Below, piece by piece: positions 1 to 5,272 of a stretch of DNA of 5,272 nucleotides (the stretch's first letter is position 1; each line of letters starts with the position of its first letter). The notes under the pieces are model-generated. The model did not search any database. It was not told the origin of the DNA and was given only the letters and a program-made list of their open reading frames with translations. The position numbers and the translations under genes are program-made. Source of the stretch: Saprospirales bacterium (GTDB taxonomy: Bacteria > Bacteroidota > Bacteroidia > Chitinophagales > Saprospiraceae); contig DLXL01000396.1 of assembly GCA_003448025.1 (NCBI GenBank), forward strand, positions 1,215-6,486. The letters run 5' to 3'.

Positions 1-507
1 ATCTTTTTCTTCCTGGCGGCAGTGGGTTGGAAAGAGATCAGCACAAGACGAACCTTTTCAATGGGATGGACCCGGTTTTTCCGCTTCCTGATTTTCGTGA
101 ACATGGTTGTTTTGATTTTTAGAATGCTTACACCGGCAAAAGAACTGACCGTATATGCAAGGTATCTATGGAATTGGGGGAAAAACCATCCGGAATCTAC
201 GGTTTATTTTGTCATGAACGAGCCCAGGAAGAACTTTCCGCTTAACATGCCTTTTTACAAGTTCCCAAACCAACAGCAGTTGACGTGGTATACTGACCCG
301 CTTTTCATGAATGATACTTTAGCCCTAAAAAGCGGAGATCTGTTCTTCTTTACTGAAGTATCGAATCCAGTACCACAGGCGCCCCCGGGATTCCAAATGA
401 AGCGGGTGTTTCATTATTATCCGGATTGGATTCGCAAGTTCAATGCAAATGACTGGCAATCCAGAACCAGAATTTATGAGGCCTATGAAATCCAGCCGCT
501 CAGGTAA
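1..507 (+). CDS. C-terminal part of a membrane protein, probably Alg9-like mannosyltransferase (5' end outside window)
   Basis: The reading frame is open from base 1 to a TAA at 505-507, giving 168 visible residues. It begins inside a hydrophobic stretch (IFFFLAAVGWKEI), so the gene very likely starts upstream. The GTG at position 22 is not a convincing start because the frame continues before it. A second hydrophobic segment (FFRFLIFVNMVVLIFRML, about residues 27-44) is followed by a soluble tail with 'TPAKELTVYARYLW' and an aromatic-rich region ending in YEIQPLR. Two terminal membrane helices followed by a 'KPA...LYRY' stretch and a small C-terminal domain recall Bacteroidota Alg9/GPI-mannosyltransferase-like proteins (GT-C fold, polyprenyl-phosphate-sugar donors, inner membrane). 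That call rests on recalled resemblance of the tail; the catalytic N-terminal loop is not in view. Another polytopic glycosyltransferase, or an unrelated membrane protein, is possible. Its last 8 bases overlap the 3' end of the convergent BtuF-like gene. Confidence 0.5.
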   Translation: MFFFLAAVGWKEISTRRTFSMGWTRFFRFLIFVNMVVLIFRMLTPAKELTVYARYLWNWGKNHPESTVYFVMNEPRKNFPLNMPFYKFPNQQQLTWYTDPLFMNDTLALKSGDLFFFTEVSNPVPQAPPGFQMKRVFHYYPDWIRKFNANDWQSRTRIYEAYEIQPLR

Positions 508-1336
508 TTCCAATCTGCTCTCGCAACCTTTTGAAATAGCCCGGAACCTGTAACATCCGGCTGCCATACCACGAGAATAATTCGCCATCCACCAAAAGGA
601 CTTTGGCTGCCGGGCAAAGGTGCTGCAATGCATCAATATGTTTTTCTGCAAAAGGGAAAGGTTCGGAAGAAAGCAAAATGACTTCCGGATTTGCAGCCAA
701 TATTTGTTCTTCGGTAACTTCCGGGTATCGCACTAAGTGCTGAAAAACGTTTTCAAACCCGGCAATTTCAAGCATTTGGTCAATATAAGTTGTGCCTCCT
801 GCCGCCATGTAAGGCTTATACCAGATCAGGTAGGCTGCTTTACGTTTGGGAATCCGAACAGGTAAATTGGCGAAAGCGTTTTCAACATCTTCCATAATAG
901 ATTGGGCCTCCATTGGCCTTCCGGTAATTTCGCCTACCTGATGCATCATCTGGAGTGCATCCTGAAACCGGATAATATCGCTCATCCAAACAGGGAATTG
1001 CGTTTGCAGTGCCTGAATTTGCTGTATATCGTTCTCTTCCTTATTCCCGATAATTAAATCAGGATTAAGGGCCTGTATGACAGAAAGATTCAGGGTTTTA
1101 GTCCCCCCTACCCTTGTTTTTTCCTGAAACCAACGCTTTGGATGAATACAAAATTTGGTGATACCTATCACTTCATTGTCAAGCCCTAAATCAGCTAAAA
1201 ACTCTGTCTGTGACGGTACCAGAGAGATGATCCTCTTTGGCGGCCAAACCGGGAGTTCAACCACACGTTGCATCTGATCGGTAAATATCCTCAACGGGTT
1301 CATAATACAGGTTTGCCAGGATTTGTCTGGATGCAT
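500..1336 (-). CDS. BtuF-like helical-backbone metal receptor / cobalamin-binding protein without signal peptide
   Basis: This 278-residue protein has the BtuF/FhuD-type periplasmic binding fold (helical-backbone metal receptor). Markers are PPKRIISLVPSQTEFLADLGL near residues 32-52 (E. coli BtuF has RVITLSPANTE), TRVGGTKTLN at 74-83 followed by LNPDLIIGNKEEN at 90-102, YKPYMAAGGTTYIDQMLE then AGFENVF at 173-198, EEQILAANPEVILL at 209-222 and DGELFSWYGSRM at 250-261. Family members bind vitamin B12 or related metal chelates and deliver them to an ABC importer. No signal peptide or lipobox is visible: the N-terminus is polar and the fold starts at once, so the protein appears cytoplasmic or exported by an unusual route. 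No BtuC or BtuD gene is in view. Start: ATG 1336 lies 5 nt after a GGAGG and directly follows the upstream TAA; ATG 1303 (Met12, MNPLRIFTDQ) is where I would expect homologues to begin, but it has no ribosome-binding site. It is the last gene of the minus-strand operon. Fold assignment is strong; the ligand is inferred. Confidence 0.85.
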   Translation of the reverse strand: MHPDKSWQTCIMNPLRIFTDQMQRVVELPVWPPKRIISLVPSQTEFLADLGLDNEVIGITKFCIHPKRWFQEKTRVGGTKTLNLSVIQALNPDLIIGNKEENDIQQIQALQTQFPVWMSDIIRFQDALQMMHQVGEITGRPMEAQSIMEDVENAFANLPVRIPKRKAAYLIWYKPYMAAGGTTYIDQMLEIAGFENVFQHLVRYPEVTEEQILAANPEVILLSSEPFPFAEKHIDALQHLCPAAKVLLVDGELFSWYGSRMLQVPGYFKRLREQIGIT

Positions 1337-2224
1337 TTACGCCTCCAATTGGTTGTACAAACAGGCATATAGCCCCATCCATCCAAATCCCAGGGTATTC
1401 AAAGTGCCATGCCAGTATTTCATATTGGGAATGGTAATCCAGTCAATAGGTATCTGAAATCGTAGTGCATATAGGAATGCCAGAAAAATGCCAACGCCCA
1501 AACTCCCTGTTGCTCCCAGTAACAATGTTCGACGGAGAAGTAAACAATCCTTCTGTAGCGCCCAAGACGACAATTGATATATCAGCAGGCCTGCATACCC
1601 CAAAAAAAAGAGTGCCGAACATTGCTCCCAAACCGGATCAAATCCCAGCCTGGTCAGCGTTATGCCCAGCGCCACGAATGGCATGCCGATTAAACTGCAA
1701 ATCCCTAAAACCCTGATTAGGCGATTCTTTTCTTTACTAACCACTGAAAAGACCATAGTGCTGGCAACAAAACCGGCAAGATGAAAATGCGCTGATGTTA
1801 AAATAACAATAACCGGGTCAAAGTCTAGCGGACTGTACTCCAGCAAATGAAATAGCGCCCAAATTCCGCCGGTAAACCAATATCCTAAAGCAAATAACCT
1901 TACCCAACCAACCAACGGACGTTCCACTACACTAAGTAGTTGTACCAGTGCTGTCCAAACATTCCATGCCGCAAAAGTCAAATATGGCACTGCCAGCCAC
2001 CAGGGACCACTGAGGGGCAGGGAAATGGCAAAAAGAGCTGCAATAAGTACATACCACCCTGGAACGCCCACTTGTAAAATCTTTAATGCCATTGGCGCCA
2101 GGACTACAGCAGCAAAAGCAACCAAAAACGACTCCCAACGATCTCTAACCACAGGAAGCCCAAGGTAAAGTGCCAGCAACGCACCGGCTGAAAGAGTAAA
2201 AATGATGGATAAGTAGGGCCTCAT
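1337..2224 (-). CDS. YndJ-like multi-pass membrane protein, function unknown
   Basis: This 295-residue, strongly hydrophobic protein has about nine or ten likely membrane helices, roughly at residues 4-25, 31-50, 57-71, 75-97, 107-128, 136-161, 168-192, 203-221, 233-253 and 272-291. Two motifs match what I recall of the YndJ family (named after Bacillus subtilis YndJ): TSAHFHLAGF at 143-152 and MKYWHGTLNTLGFGWMG at 268-284. His146, His148 and His272 lie in or next to membrane segments, which could mean metal, haem or proton handling; this is inference, since the family has no established biochemical role that I know of. Some databases label it a transporter without direct proof. Its ATG overlaps the stop of the DUF1990 gene as ATGA, and its TAA abuts the ATG of the BtuF-like gene, so translation of the three is probably coupled. 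Start is ATG 2224, with only a weak GGG upstream. Confidence 0.7.
   Translation of the reverse strand: MRPYLSIIFTLSAGALLALYLGLPVVRDRWESFLVAFAAVVLAPMALKILQVGVPGWYVLIAALFAISLPLSGPWWLAVPYLTFAAWNVWTALVQLLSVVERPLVGWVRLFALGYWFTGGIWALFHLLEYSPLDFDPVIVILTSAHFHLAGFVASTMVFSVVSKEKNRLIRVLGICSLIGMPFVALGITLTRLGFDPVWEQCSALFFLGYAGLLIYQLSSWALQKDCLLLRRTLLLGATGSLGVGIFLAFLYALRFQIPIDWITIPNMKYWHGTLNTLGFGWMGLYACLYNQLEA
1342..1346 (-). promoter_or_regulatory. Shine-Dalgarno GGAGG before the BtuF-like gene
   Basis: Read on the minus strand, GGAGG is followed by CGTAA and then ATG at 1336, a 5-nt spacing. The TAA in that spacer is the stop of the YndJ-like gene, so the site sits within the last codons of that gene and could support reinitiation. 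It decides for the upstream ATG over ATG 1303. Other starts in this window have no, or only weak, ribosome-binding sequences, which makes this one stand out. Confidence 0.65.
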
Positions 2225-2799
2225 AACCCGTTTTTTGTTTTGGCTTCAACAAAAGCCAGCATAGCTGCCTTGGATTCTGTAACAAATTTCCGCTGATACA
2301 TACGCGCTAAAGGATAGCCAAGACGTGTCATCCAAAATCGCGGTCTGGAAAAAGCCTTTATCTCATAATGAACGGTGCCATCCGGCAGTTTTTCAACTTT
2401 GAACAACTCCTCTCCCATCTCTACATGTCCGGGTAAAGTGCCATACGCAAAGCCAAAGCTGTTTTCGGTATCTATGGTGTAAACAATTCTGCAGGAGTTG
2501 ATCCACCACCAGCCCAATACGCGGGCTTGCATAACCACCACTACATTTTCCTGTATAGGAGCCGGTTGCGGGTAAATTCGGGTCCAATCTTCCGGGAACA
2601 TTTGCCACGCCCTGATGGCCTGCCTGGCAGCCTCCCAAACTGCTTCACCCTGACCCAACACCTGAACGTTATAGTCGTTGTCGAATCCGGATACTTTGTC
2701 CACCAGCCGGGTTTGACCAACTTGAATATAACTATAAGGGAGTGTGGACTCCTTTTGAAGAAATGCCTGCAGGGTATGTGTATTGGGTGGGTAGAACAT
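2221..2799 (-). CDS. DUF1990 family protein
   Basis: This 192-residue soluble protein shows several features I associate with DUF1990: an N-terminal YSYIQVGQT (residues 22-30), YNVQVLGQGEAVWEAARQAI at 43-62 followed by AWQMFP, NSCRIVYTID at 101-110, the hallmark GFAYGTLPGHVEMGEELF at 116-133, and YEIKAFSRP at 145-153. Length fits the family. The sequence, with strand-rich segments and a 'SRP..' turn, resembles START/polyketide-cyclase-like ligand-binding folds, but no biochemical function is established to my knowledge. No signal peptide or membrane helix is seen, so it is probably cytoplasmic. It starts only 4 nt after the crotonase stop; AAAAAAGG followed by 8 nt precedes the ATG and may act as a weak ribosome-binding site inside the final Lys-Lys-Gly codons of the upstream gene. 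Its TGA overlaps the ATG of the YndJ-like membrane gene, suggesting a partnership of soluble and membrane components. Confidence 0.85.
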   Translation of the reverse strand: MFYPPNTHTLQAFLQKESTLPYSYIQVGQTRLVDKVSGFDNDYNVQVLGQGEAVWEAARQAIRAWQMFPEDWTRIYPQPAPIQENVVVVMQARVLGWWWINSCRIVYTIDTENSFGFAYGTLPGHVEMGEELFKVEKLPDGTVHYEIKAFSRPRFWMTRLGYPLARMYQRKFVTESKAAMLAFVEAKTKNGL

Positions 2800-2803
2800 G
2801 CGC

Positions 2804-3574
2804 TTAACCTTTTTTAAAGGCGGCTATGGCATTTTTGCTGAAATCAGACAGGGATAAGCGTCCACTGATAGCCGCTCTTTCGGTCAGCAGGGTATCCCAG
2901 TGCTCTGTGCCTTGCCAGAAGATCTTCTTCAGTTCTGCCAGGGCCTCCGGACTGTAACTGCAAAGCGTTTGGCAAAAATGATCCAGATATGCATCCAGTT
3001 GTTCAACCGTTTCAAAGGATTCCTGATATAGACCCTTTTCCTTACCCCAGTCTGCAGTTCGCCATTCTGCGGGGGTGAGTGCAAGTTGGGAAAAAGCGGC
3101 CGAACCTACTTTTCGTTCTACCGCGGGGCCGATAACAAACGGACCAAAGCCCACAGCCAGCTCACTCAGTCTGAATGAGGCCCATTTTGAAGCAAAACAA
3201 ATGTCTGTAGCAGAGGCCAGACCAACTCCCCCGCCAACAGCTTTTCCATGAATTCTGCCTACCACAATCTTGGAGCATTTGCGCATGGCATTAATGACAT
3301 TCCCAAAGCCGGAGAAGAAGGTTTGACCTGTGTCAAAATCCTGAATACCGGCCAGTTCATCAAAACTTGCCCCTGCACAAAAGGTATTGTGCTCTGCACT
3401 GCGCAAAACAACCAACTTTACTTCCGTGTTTTCTCCGGCTTTTTTGAAAGCCTCGGTGAGCTCGGAAAGCAATTTACTGGGTAGTGAATTATGATTGGGA
3501 TGATAGAAAATGATGTGGGCGACGCCATTGGTGGTGAGATCTGTACGGACGTAGCCTTGCTGCGTAATATCCAT
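2804..3574 (-). CDS. Crotonase-fold enoyl-CoA hydratase/isomerase family protein
   Basis: This 256-residue protein has the usual single-domain crotonase length. Oxyanion-hole segments are FCAGASFDEL at 65-74 and HGKAVGGGVGLA at 109-120; the C-terminal part, GTEHWDTLLTERAAISGRL (222-240), fits the trimerisation helices. The family acts on acyl-CoA thioesters in the cytoplasm (hydration, isomerisation or related enolate chemistry), and close Bacteroidota relatives are often labelled enoyl-CoA or methylglutaconyl-CoA hydratase. Gap-free alignment to rat enoyl-CoA hydratase puts Glu138 (SELAVGF) at the Glu164 position, but the Glu144 position is Gly118, so classical two-glutamate hydration is doubtful and an isomerase or other activity is possible. 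Start: ATG 3574, 13 nt after the TAA of the epimerase gene, because a longer open frame to 3721 would overlap that gene with non-family sequence. The leader CAAACAACAACC has no Shine-Dalgarno sequence, as is common in Bacteroidota. Fold sure, substrate unknown. Confidence 0.88.
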   Translation of the reverse strand: MDITQQGYVRTDLTTNGVAHIIFYHPNHNSLPSKLLSELTEAFKKAGENTEVKLVVLRSAEHNTFCAGASFDELAGIQDFDTGQTFFSGFGNVINAMRKCSKIVVGRIHGKAVGGGVGLASATDICFASKWASFRLSELAVGFGPFVIGPAVERKVGSAAFSQLALTPAEWRTADWGKEKGLYQESFETVEQLDAYLDHFCQTLCSYSPEALAELKKIFWQGTEHWDTLLTERAAISGRLSLSDFSKNAIAAFKKG

Positions 3575-3587
3575 GGTTGTTGTTTGA

Positions 3588-4502
3588 TTAGGTGTTGTGG
3601 GGGGCAAAAATATCAAGAAGTGCAGGCTCCAGGGTTGGATATTGGAAGGTAAATCCGGCCTTAAGCAATTTTTCTGCAGATACCCGGTTGCTATAGAGAA
3701 TGACAGCTGACATTTCTCCAAAAATCAGCTTCAATGCTAAAGAAGGCGCCGGCAAACTTATTGCGGGACGATGCATGGCTTTGATCGTTTGTTGTACCAG
3801 GGTTTTACCGCGCACCGGCTCTGGGGCCACAAGATTATAGGCTCCCTCCACTGCTGGGTTTTCCAATGCCCAGATGAAGGCATTACATACATCATCTCTG
3901 TGAATCCAGGACCACCACGCCTGACCATCTCCAAAATAGGCGCCAATGCCAAATTTTATGGGCAAGATGATTTCTTTCAATGCACCACCTTCTTTTGCCA
4001 GCACTACGCCAATCCGGAACCTCACGGTACGGATTCCCAATTGCTGAAATTTTGCAACTGGCAACTCCCATTGCCGGCAACAGTCAACCATAAAACTTTG
4101 GTCCACCGGCTCGCTGTCTTCCAGCATCCATTGTTCGCCTGAATTGCCATAATACCCAATTGCTGAAGCTGAAAGATATACTTTTGGAGGCTCCGGGAGG
4201 TATTGAATCTGTTCGAATAGCACTTCAGCTGCTTTTACCCGGCTTTCAATTAATTCTTTTTTTCGTGCGGAAGTCCAACGCCCGTCTGCTATTCCCGCTC
4301 CTGCCAGATTGATGATAGCGGAAACGCCTGTCAGGGCATTTGCATCCATTTTGCCGGCTACAGGATCCCAAAAATATTGATCCTCTTTGTGTGGGTTACG
4401 GGTAAGGGTTCGCACTTTCCAGCCTTTGGCTGACAGCATGGATTCTAAACGGCTTCCTATCAAGCCTGTGCCTCCTGCAAGGAGTATGGTTTTGTTCGAC
4501 AT
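3588..4502 (-). CDS. TIGR01777-family SDR epimerase (YfcH / SDR39U1-like)
   Basis: This 304-residue NAD(P)-dependent extended short-chain dehydrogenase-like protein has a Rossmann glycine motif GGTGLIG at residues 10-16, then NLAGAGIADGRWT at 65-77, SASAIGYYG at 111-119 (the family form of the Ser/Tyr active region), RIGVVLAKEGGAL at 163-175, WWSWIHRDDV at 196-205, and a C-terminal DUF1731-like domain from about residue 255 to the end, typical of this subfamily. Length and order match E. coli YfcH. Its substrate is not established; 'nucleoside-diphosphate sugar epimerase' labels rest on fold. Start: ATG 4502 (MSNKTILLAGGTG) places the first strand at the N-terminus as usual. ATG 4538 in the same frame would add 12 residues (MCDSSLLQLLLE) with no family resemblance. 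No ribosome-binding site is seen before either. It lies 57 nt after the GluQ-like gene and 13 nt before the crotonase, so co-transcription is likely. Confidence 0.9.
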   Translation of the reverse strand: MSNKTILLAGGTGLIGSRLESMLSAKGWKVRTLTRNPHKEDQYFWDPVAGKMDANALTGVSAIINLAGAGIADGRWTSARKKELIESRVKAAEVLFEQIQYLPEPPKVYLSASAIGYYGNSGEQWMLEDSEPVDQSFMVDCCRQWELPVAKFQQLGIRTVRFRIGVVLAKEGGALKEIILPIKFGIGAYFGDGQAWWSWIHRDDVCNAFIWALENPAVEGAYNLVAPEPVRGKTLVQQTIKAMHRPAISLPAPSLALKLIFGEMSAVILYSNRVSAEKLLKAGFTFQYPTLEPALLDIFAPHNT

Positions 4503-4559
4503 TTCTAAAAGCAGCTGTAACAAACTACTATCACACAAACAGCAGCCGGAGTCCAGGGT
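4503..4559 (-). other. Short spacer between gluQ-like and epimerase genes
   Basis: This 57-nt stretch is the largest gap on the minus strand. I see no convincing Shine-Dalgarno sequence, rho-independent terminator (no stable stem plus T-run) or clean Bacteroidota-type promoter. TAGTAGTTTG only loosely recalls the TAnnTTTG -7 element. If the epimerase started at ATG 4538 instead of 4502, the gap would shrink to 21 nt. The absence of a terminator is consistent with read-through from gluQ. Confidence 0.4.
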
Positions 4560-5272
4560 TCAATGAAACCCGGATTGAAATGTATTTAATAAGGAAAAGA
4601 CTGAGTTTGCCTGAAGCCCCAGCATGTTGCCAACCTCCCGAAAAATGAATTCCGGGGTTGCATGCTCCTCCCGCAATGCTTTGAGCGCGGCAGAACCGGC
4701 CGATTTAGACAATTTGAGCCCGTCAGGCCCGGTTAGAAGCGGGTGGTGCAGAAATCGGGTTTTTTCAAAGGACTTTTCTCCCAAACATTGAGCCAGGTAT
4801 AGTTGGGCCAAAGAAGAGGTTTCCAGATCAGAACCGCGAATCAGGTGGGTAATGCCCATTTCCAGATCATCAGCCAAACTGGCAATTTGGTAGGCAGGAA
4901 TGCCGTCTCGGCGTCTGACCACAAAATCCGGCATTGGAAAGCCGGCAGGTGTAATAATCCTCCAGGCTACATCAGGCTGGTCCAACGCAAGTCCTTGTTT
5001 TCGGAATTCCACCGGATAATGCCCACCATAAGGCTCCAACTCGCGACGGGATTTCCGGCAGGCATAGAGTAAATTCCGCTCACGAAGCCTGCCTAGTAAG
5101 GATTCATACAGGGTCATCCGTTCTGGATCTGATTGAAATACGGGCTCATGGTCAAAATCAAGTTGAAGCCATTGCAATGTATCAAACACATCCTGCACAT
5201 AATCAGGCCTTTTCCGGTCGGCATCAAGATCATCGATCCGCAAAAAAAGCGAAGTGGAGAAGGAGGTTATTC
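4560..5272 (-). CDS. gluQ: Glutamyl-Q tRNA(Asp) synthetase-like protein (N-terminus outside window, possible frame problem at the edge)
   Basis: This is a class I glutamyl-tRNA synthetase catalytic core. From the RIDDLDADR motif (starting at about 5240) it reads PDFVVRRRDGIPAYQIASLADD, ITHLIRGSDL, TSSLAQLYLAQCL and the KLSKS loop, then stops about 45 residues later. GluRS would continue into a large anticodon-binding domain; its absence points to GluQ (YadB), which glutamylates queuosine in the anticodon of tRNA(Asp). Counting from Leu1 of LRIDD, the zinc-site equivalents of E. coli GluQ are Cys62, Lys64, Tyr76 and Phe80, so two of the four ligands are gone. The HIGH-type motif lies beyond the window. 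TTG at 5241-5243 is an internal Leu codon, not a start. The in-frame residues before it (ITSFSTSLF) do not look like the family, whereas another frame there does, so a frameshift or small deletion is possible. It is the first visible gene of the minus-strand operon. Confidence 0.82.
   Translation of the reverse strand, partial: ITSFSTSLFLRIDDLDADRKRPDYVQDVFDTLQWLQLDFDHEPVFQSDPERMTLYESLLGRLRERNLLYACRKSRRELEPYGGHYPVEFRKQGLALDQPDVAWRIITPAGFPMPDFVVRRRDGIPAYQIASLADDLEMGITHLIRGSDLETSSLAQLYLAQCLGEKSFEKTRFLHHPLLTGPDGLKLSKSAGSAALKALREEHATPEFIFREVGNMLGLQANSVFSLLNTFQSGFH

Noticed and set aside
22..24. GTG as the start of the first plus-strand gene
   Set aside because: The frame is open upstream to base 1 and encodes a hydrophobic segment that continues the membrane protein.
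3575..3721. Longer open frame extending the crotonase by 49 residues at its N-terminus
   Set aside because: It overlaps the epimerase coding region, its residues do not resemble crotonases, and ATG 3574 gives the standard family length.
3771..4142. Plus-strand open frame antisense to the epimerase gene, and similar plus-strand frames at 1465-1716, 2527-2817, 3248-3484 and 4803-5072
   Set aside because: They lie wholly or almost wholly within well-supported minus-strand genes, show no recognisable domain and have low-complexity antisense-like composition.
4503..4538. Epimerase start at ATG 4538 (12 extra residues)
   Set aside because: The Rossmann motif sits at the usual distance from ATG 4502, and neither start has a ribosome-binding site; kept only as an alternative.
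4503..4559. Possible promoter (TTTG / TAGTAGTTTG) or hairpin (GGCTGCTG / CAGCTGC) in the gluQ-epimerase gap
   Set aside because: Spacing departs from the TAnnTTTG and TTTG elements, and the candidate stem arms are not properly complementary.
4560..5272. Truncated glutamyl-tRNA synthetase (GltX)
   Set aside because: The protein ends soon after KLSKS with its own stop, no remnant of an anticodon-binding domain follows, and the core resembles GluQ.

Overview
The window looks like chromosomal DNA of a Bacteroidota member, perhaps a Saprospiria/Chitinophagia/Cytophagia-type lineage. The basis is protein style (a signal-less B12-binding-type protein, a crotonase with the 'GKAVGGGVGLA' signature, an Alg9-like C-terminus), moderate base composition, and starts that mostly lack Shine-Dalgarno sequences. 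This placement comes from recalled family resemblance, not from a search. The window is almost fully coding: no gap exceeds 57 nt, and I see no tRNA, rRNA, CRISPR array, insertion sequence or other mobile element.

Layout: positions 1-507 (+) hold the 3' end of a membrane protein, probably an Alg9-like mannosyltransferase/glycosyltransferase. All the rest (500-5272) lies on the minus strand and reads as one polycistron. In transcription order from the right edge it holds: a glutamyl-Q tRNA(Asp) synthetase-like protein (5' end cut off), a TIGR01777-type SDR epimerase (YfcH/SDR39U1-like), a crotonase-fold enoyl-CoA hydratase/isomerase, a DUF1990 protein, a YndJ-like multi-pass membrane protein, and a BtuF-like helical-backbone metal/cobalamin-binding protein. 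Spacings are 57 nt, 13 nt, 4 nt, a 4-nt ATGA overlap and 0 nt (stop abuts start). The last gene converges on the plus-strand gene with an 8-bp overlap of their 3' ends.

How they may fit together: the tight spacing argues for co-transcription and translational coupling, at least from the epimerase onward. No single known pathway explains the set. The best-coupled part is DUF1990 - YndJ-like - BtuF-like, an uncharacterised soluble/membrane pair followed by a ligand-binding protein with no export signal and no BtuC/BtuD partners in view. A speculative link is that GluQ acts on queuosine in tRNA and queuosine synthesis (QueG) uses cobalamin, so the two ends of the operon could meet there.

Points for a second look: the crotonase lacks one of the two classical catalytic glutamates, the GluQ-like protein has lost most of its zinc ligands, and its N-terminal reading frame at the window edge does not match the family and may hold a small deletion or frameshift.
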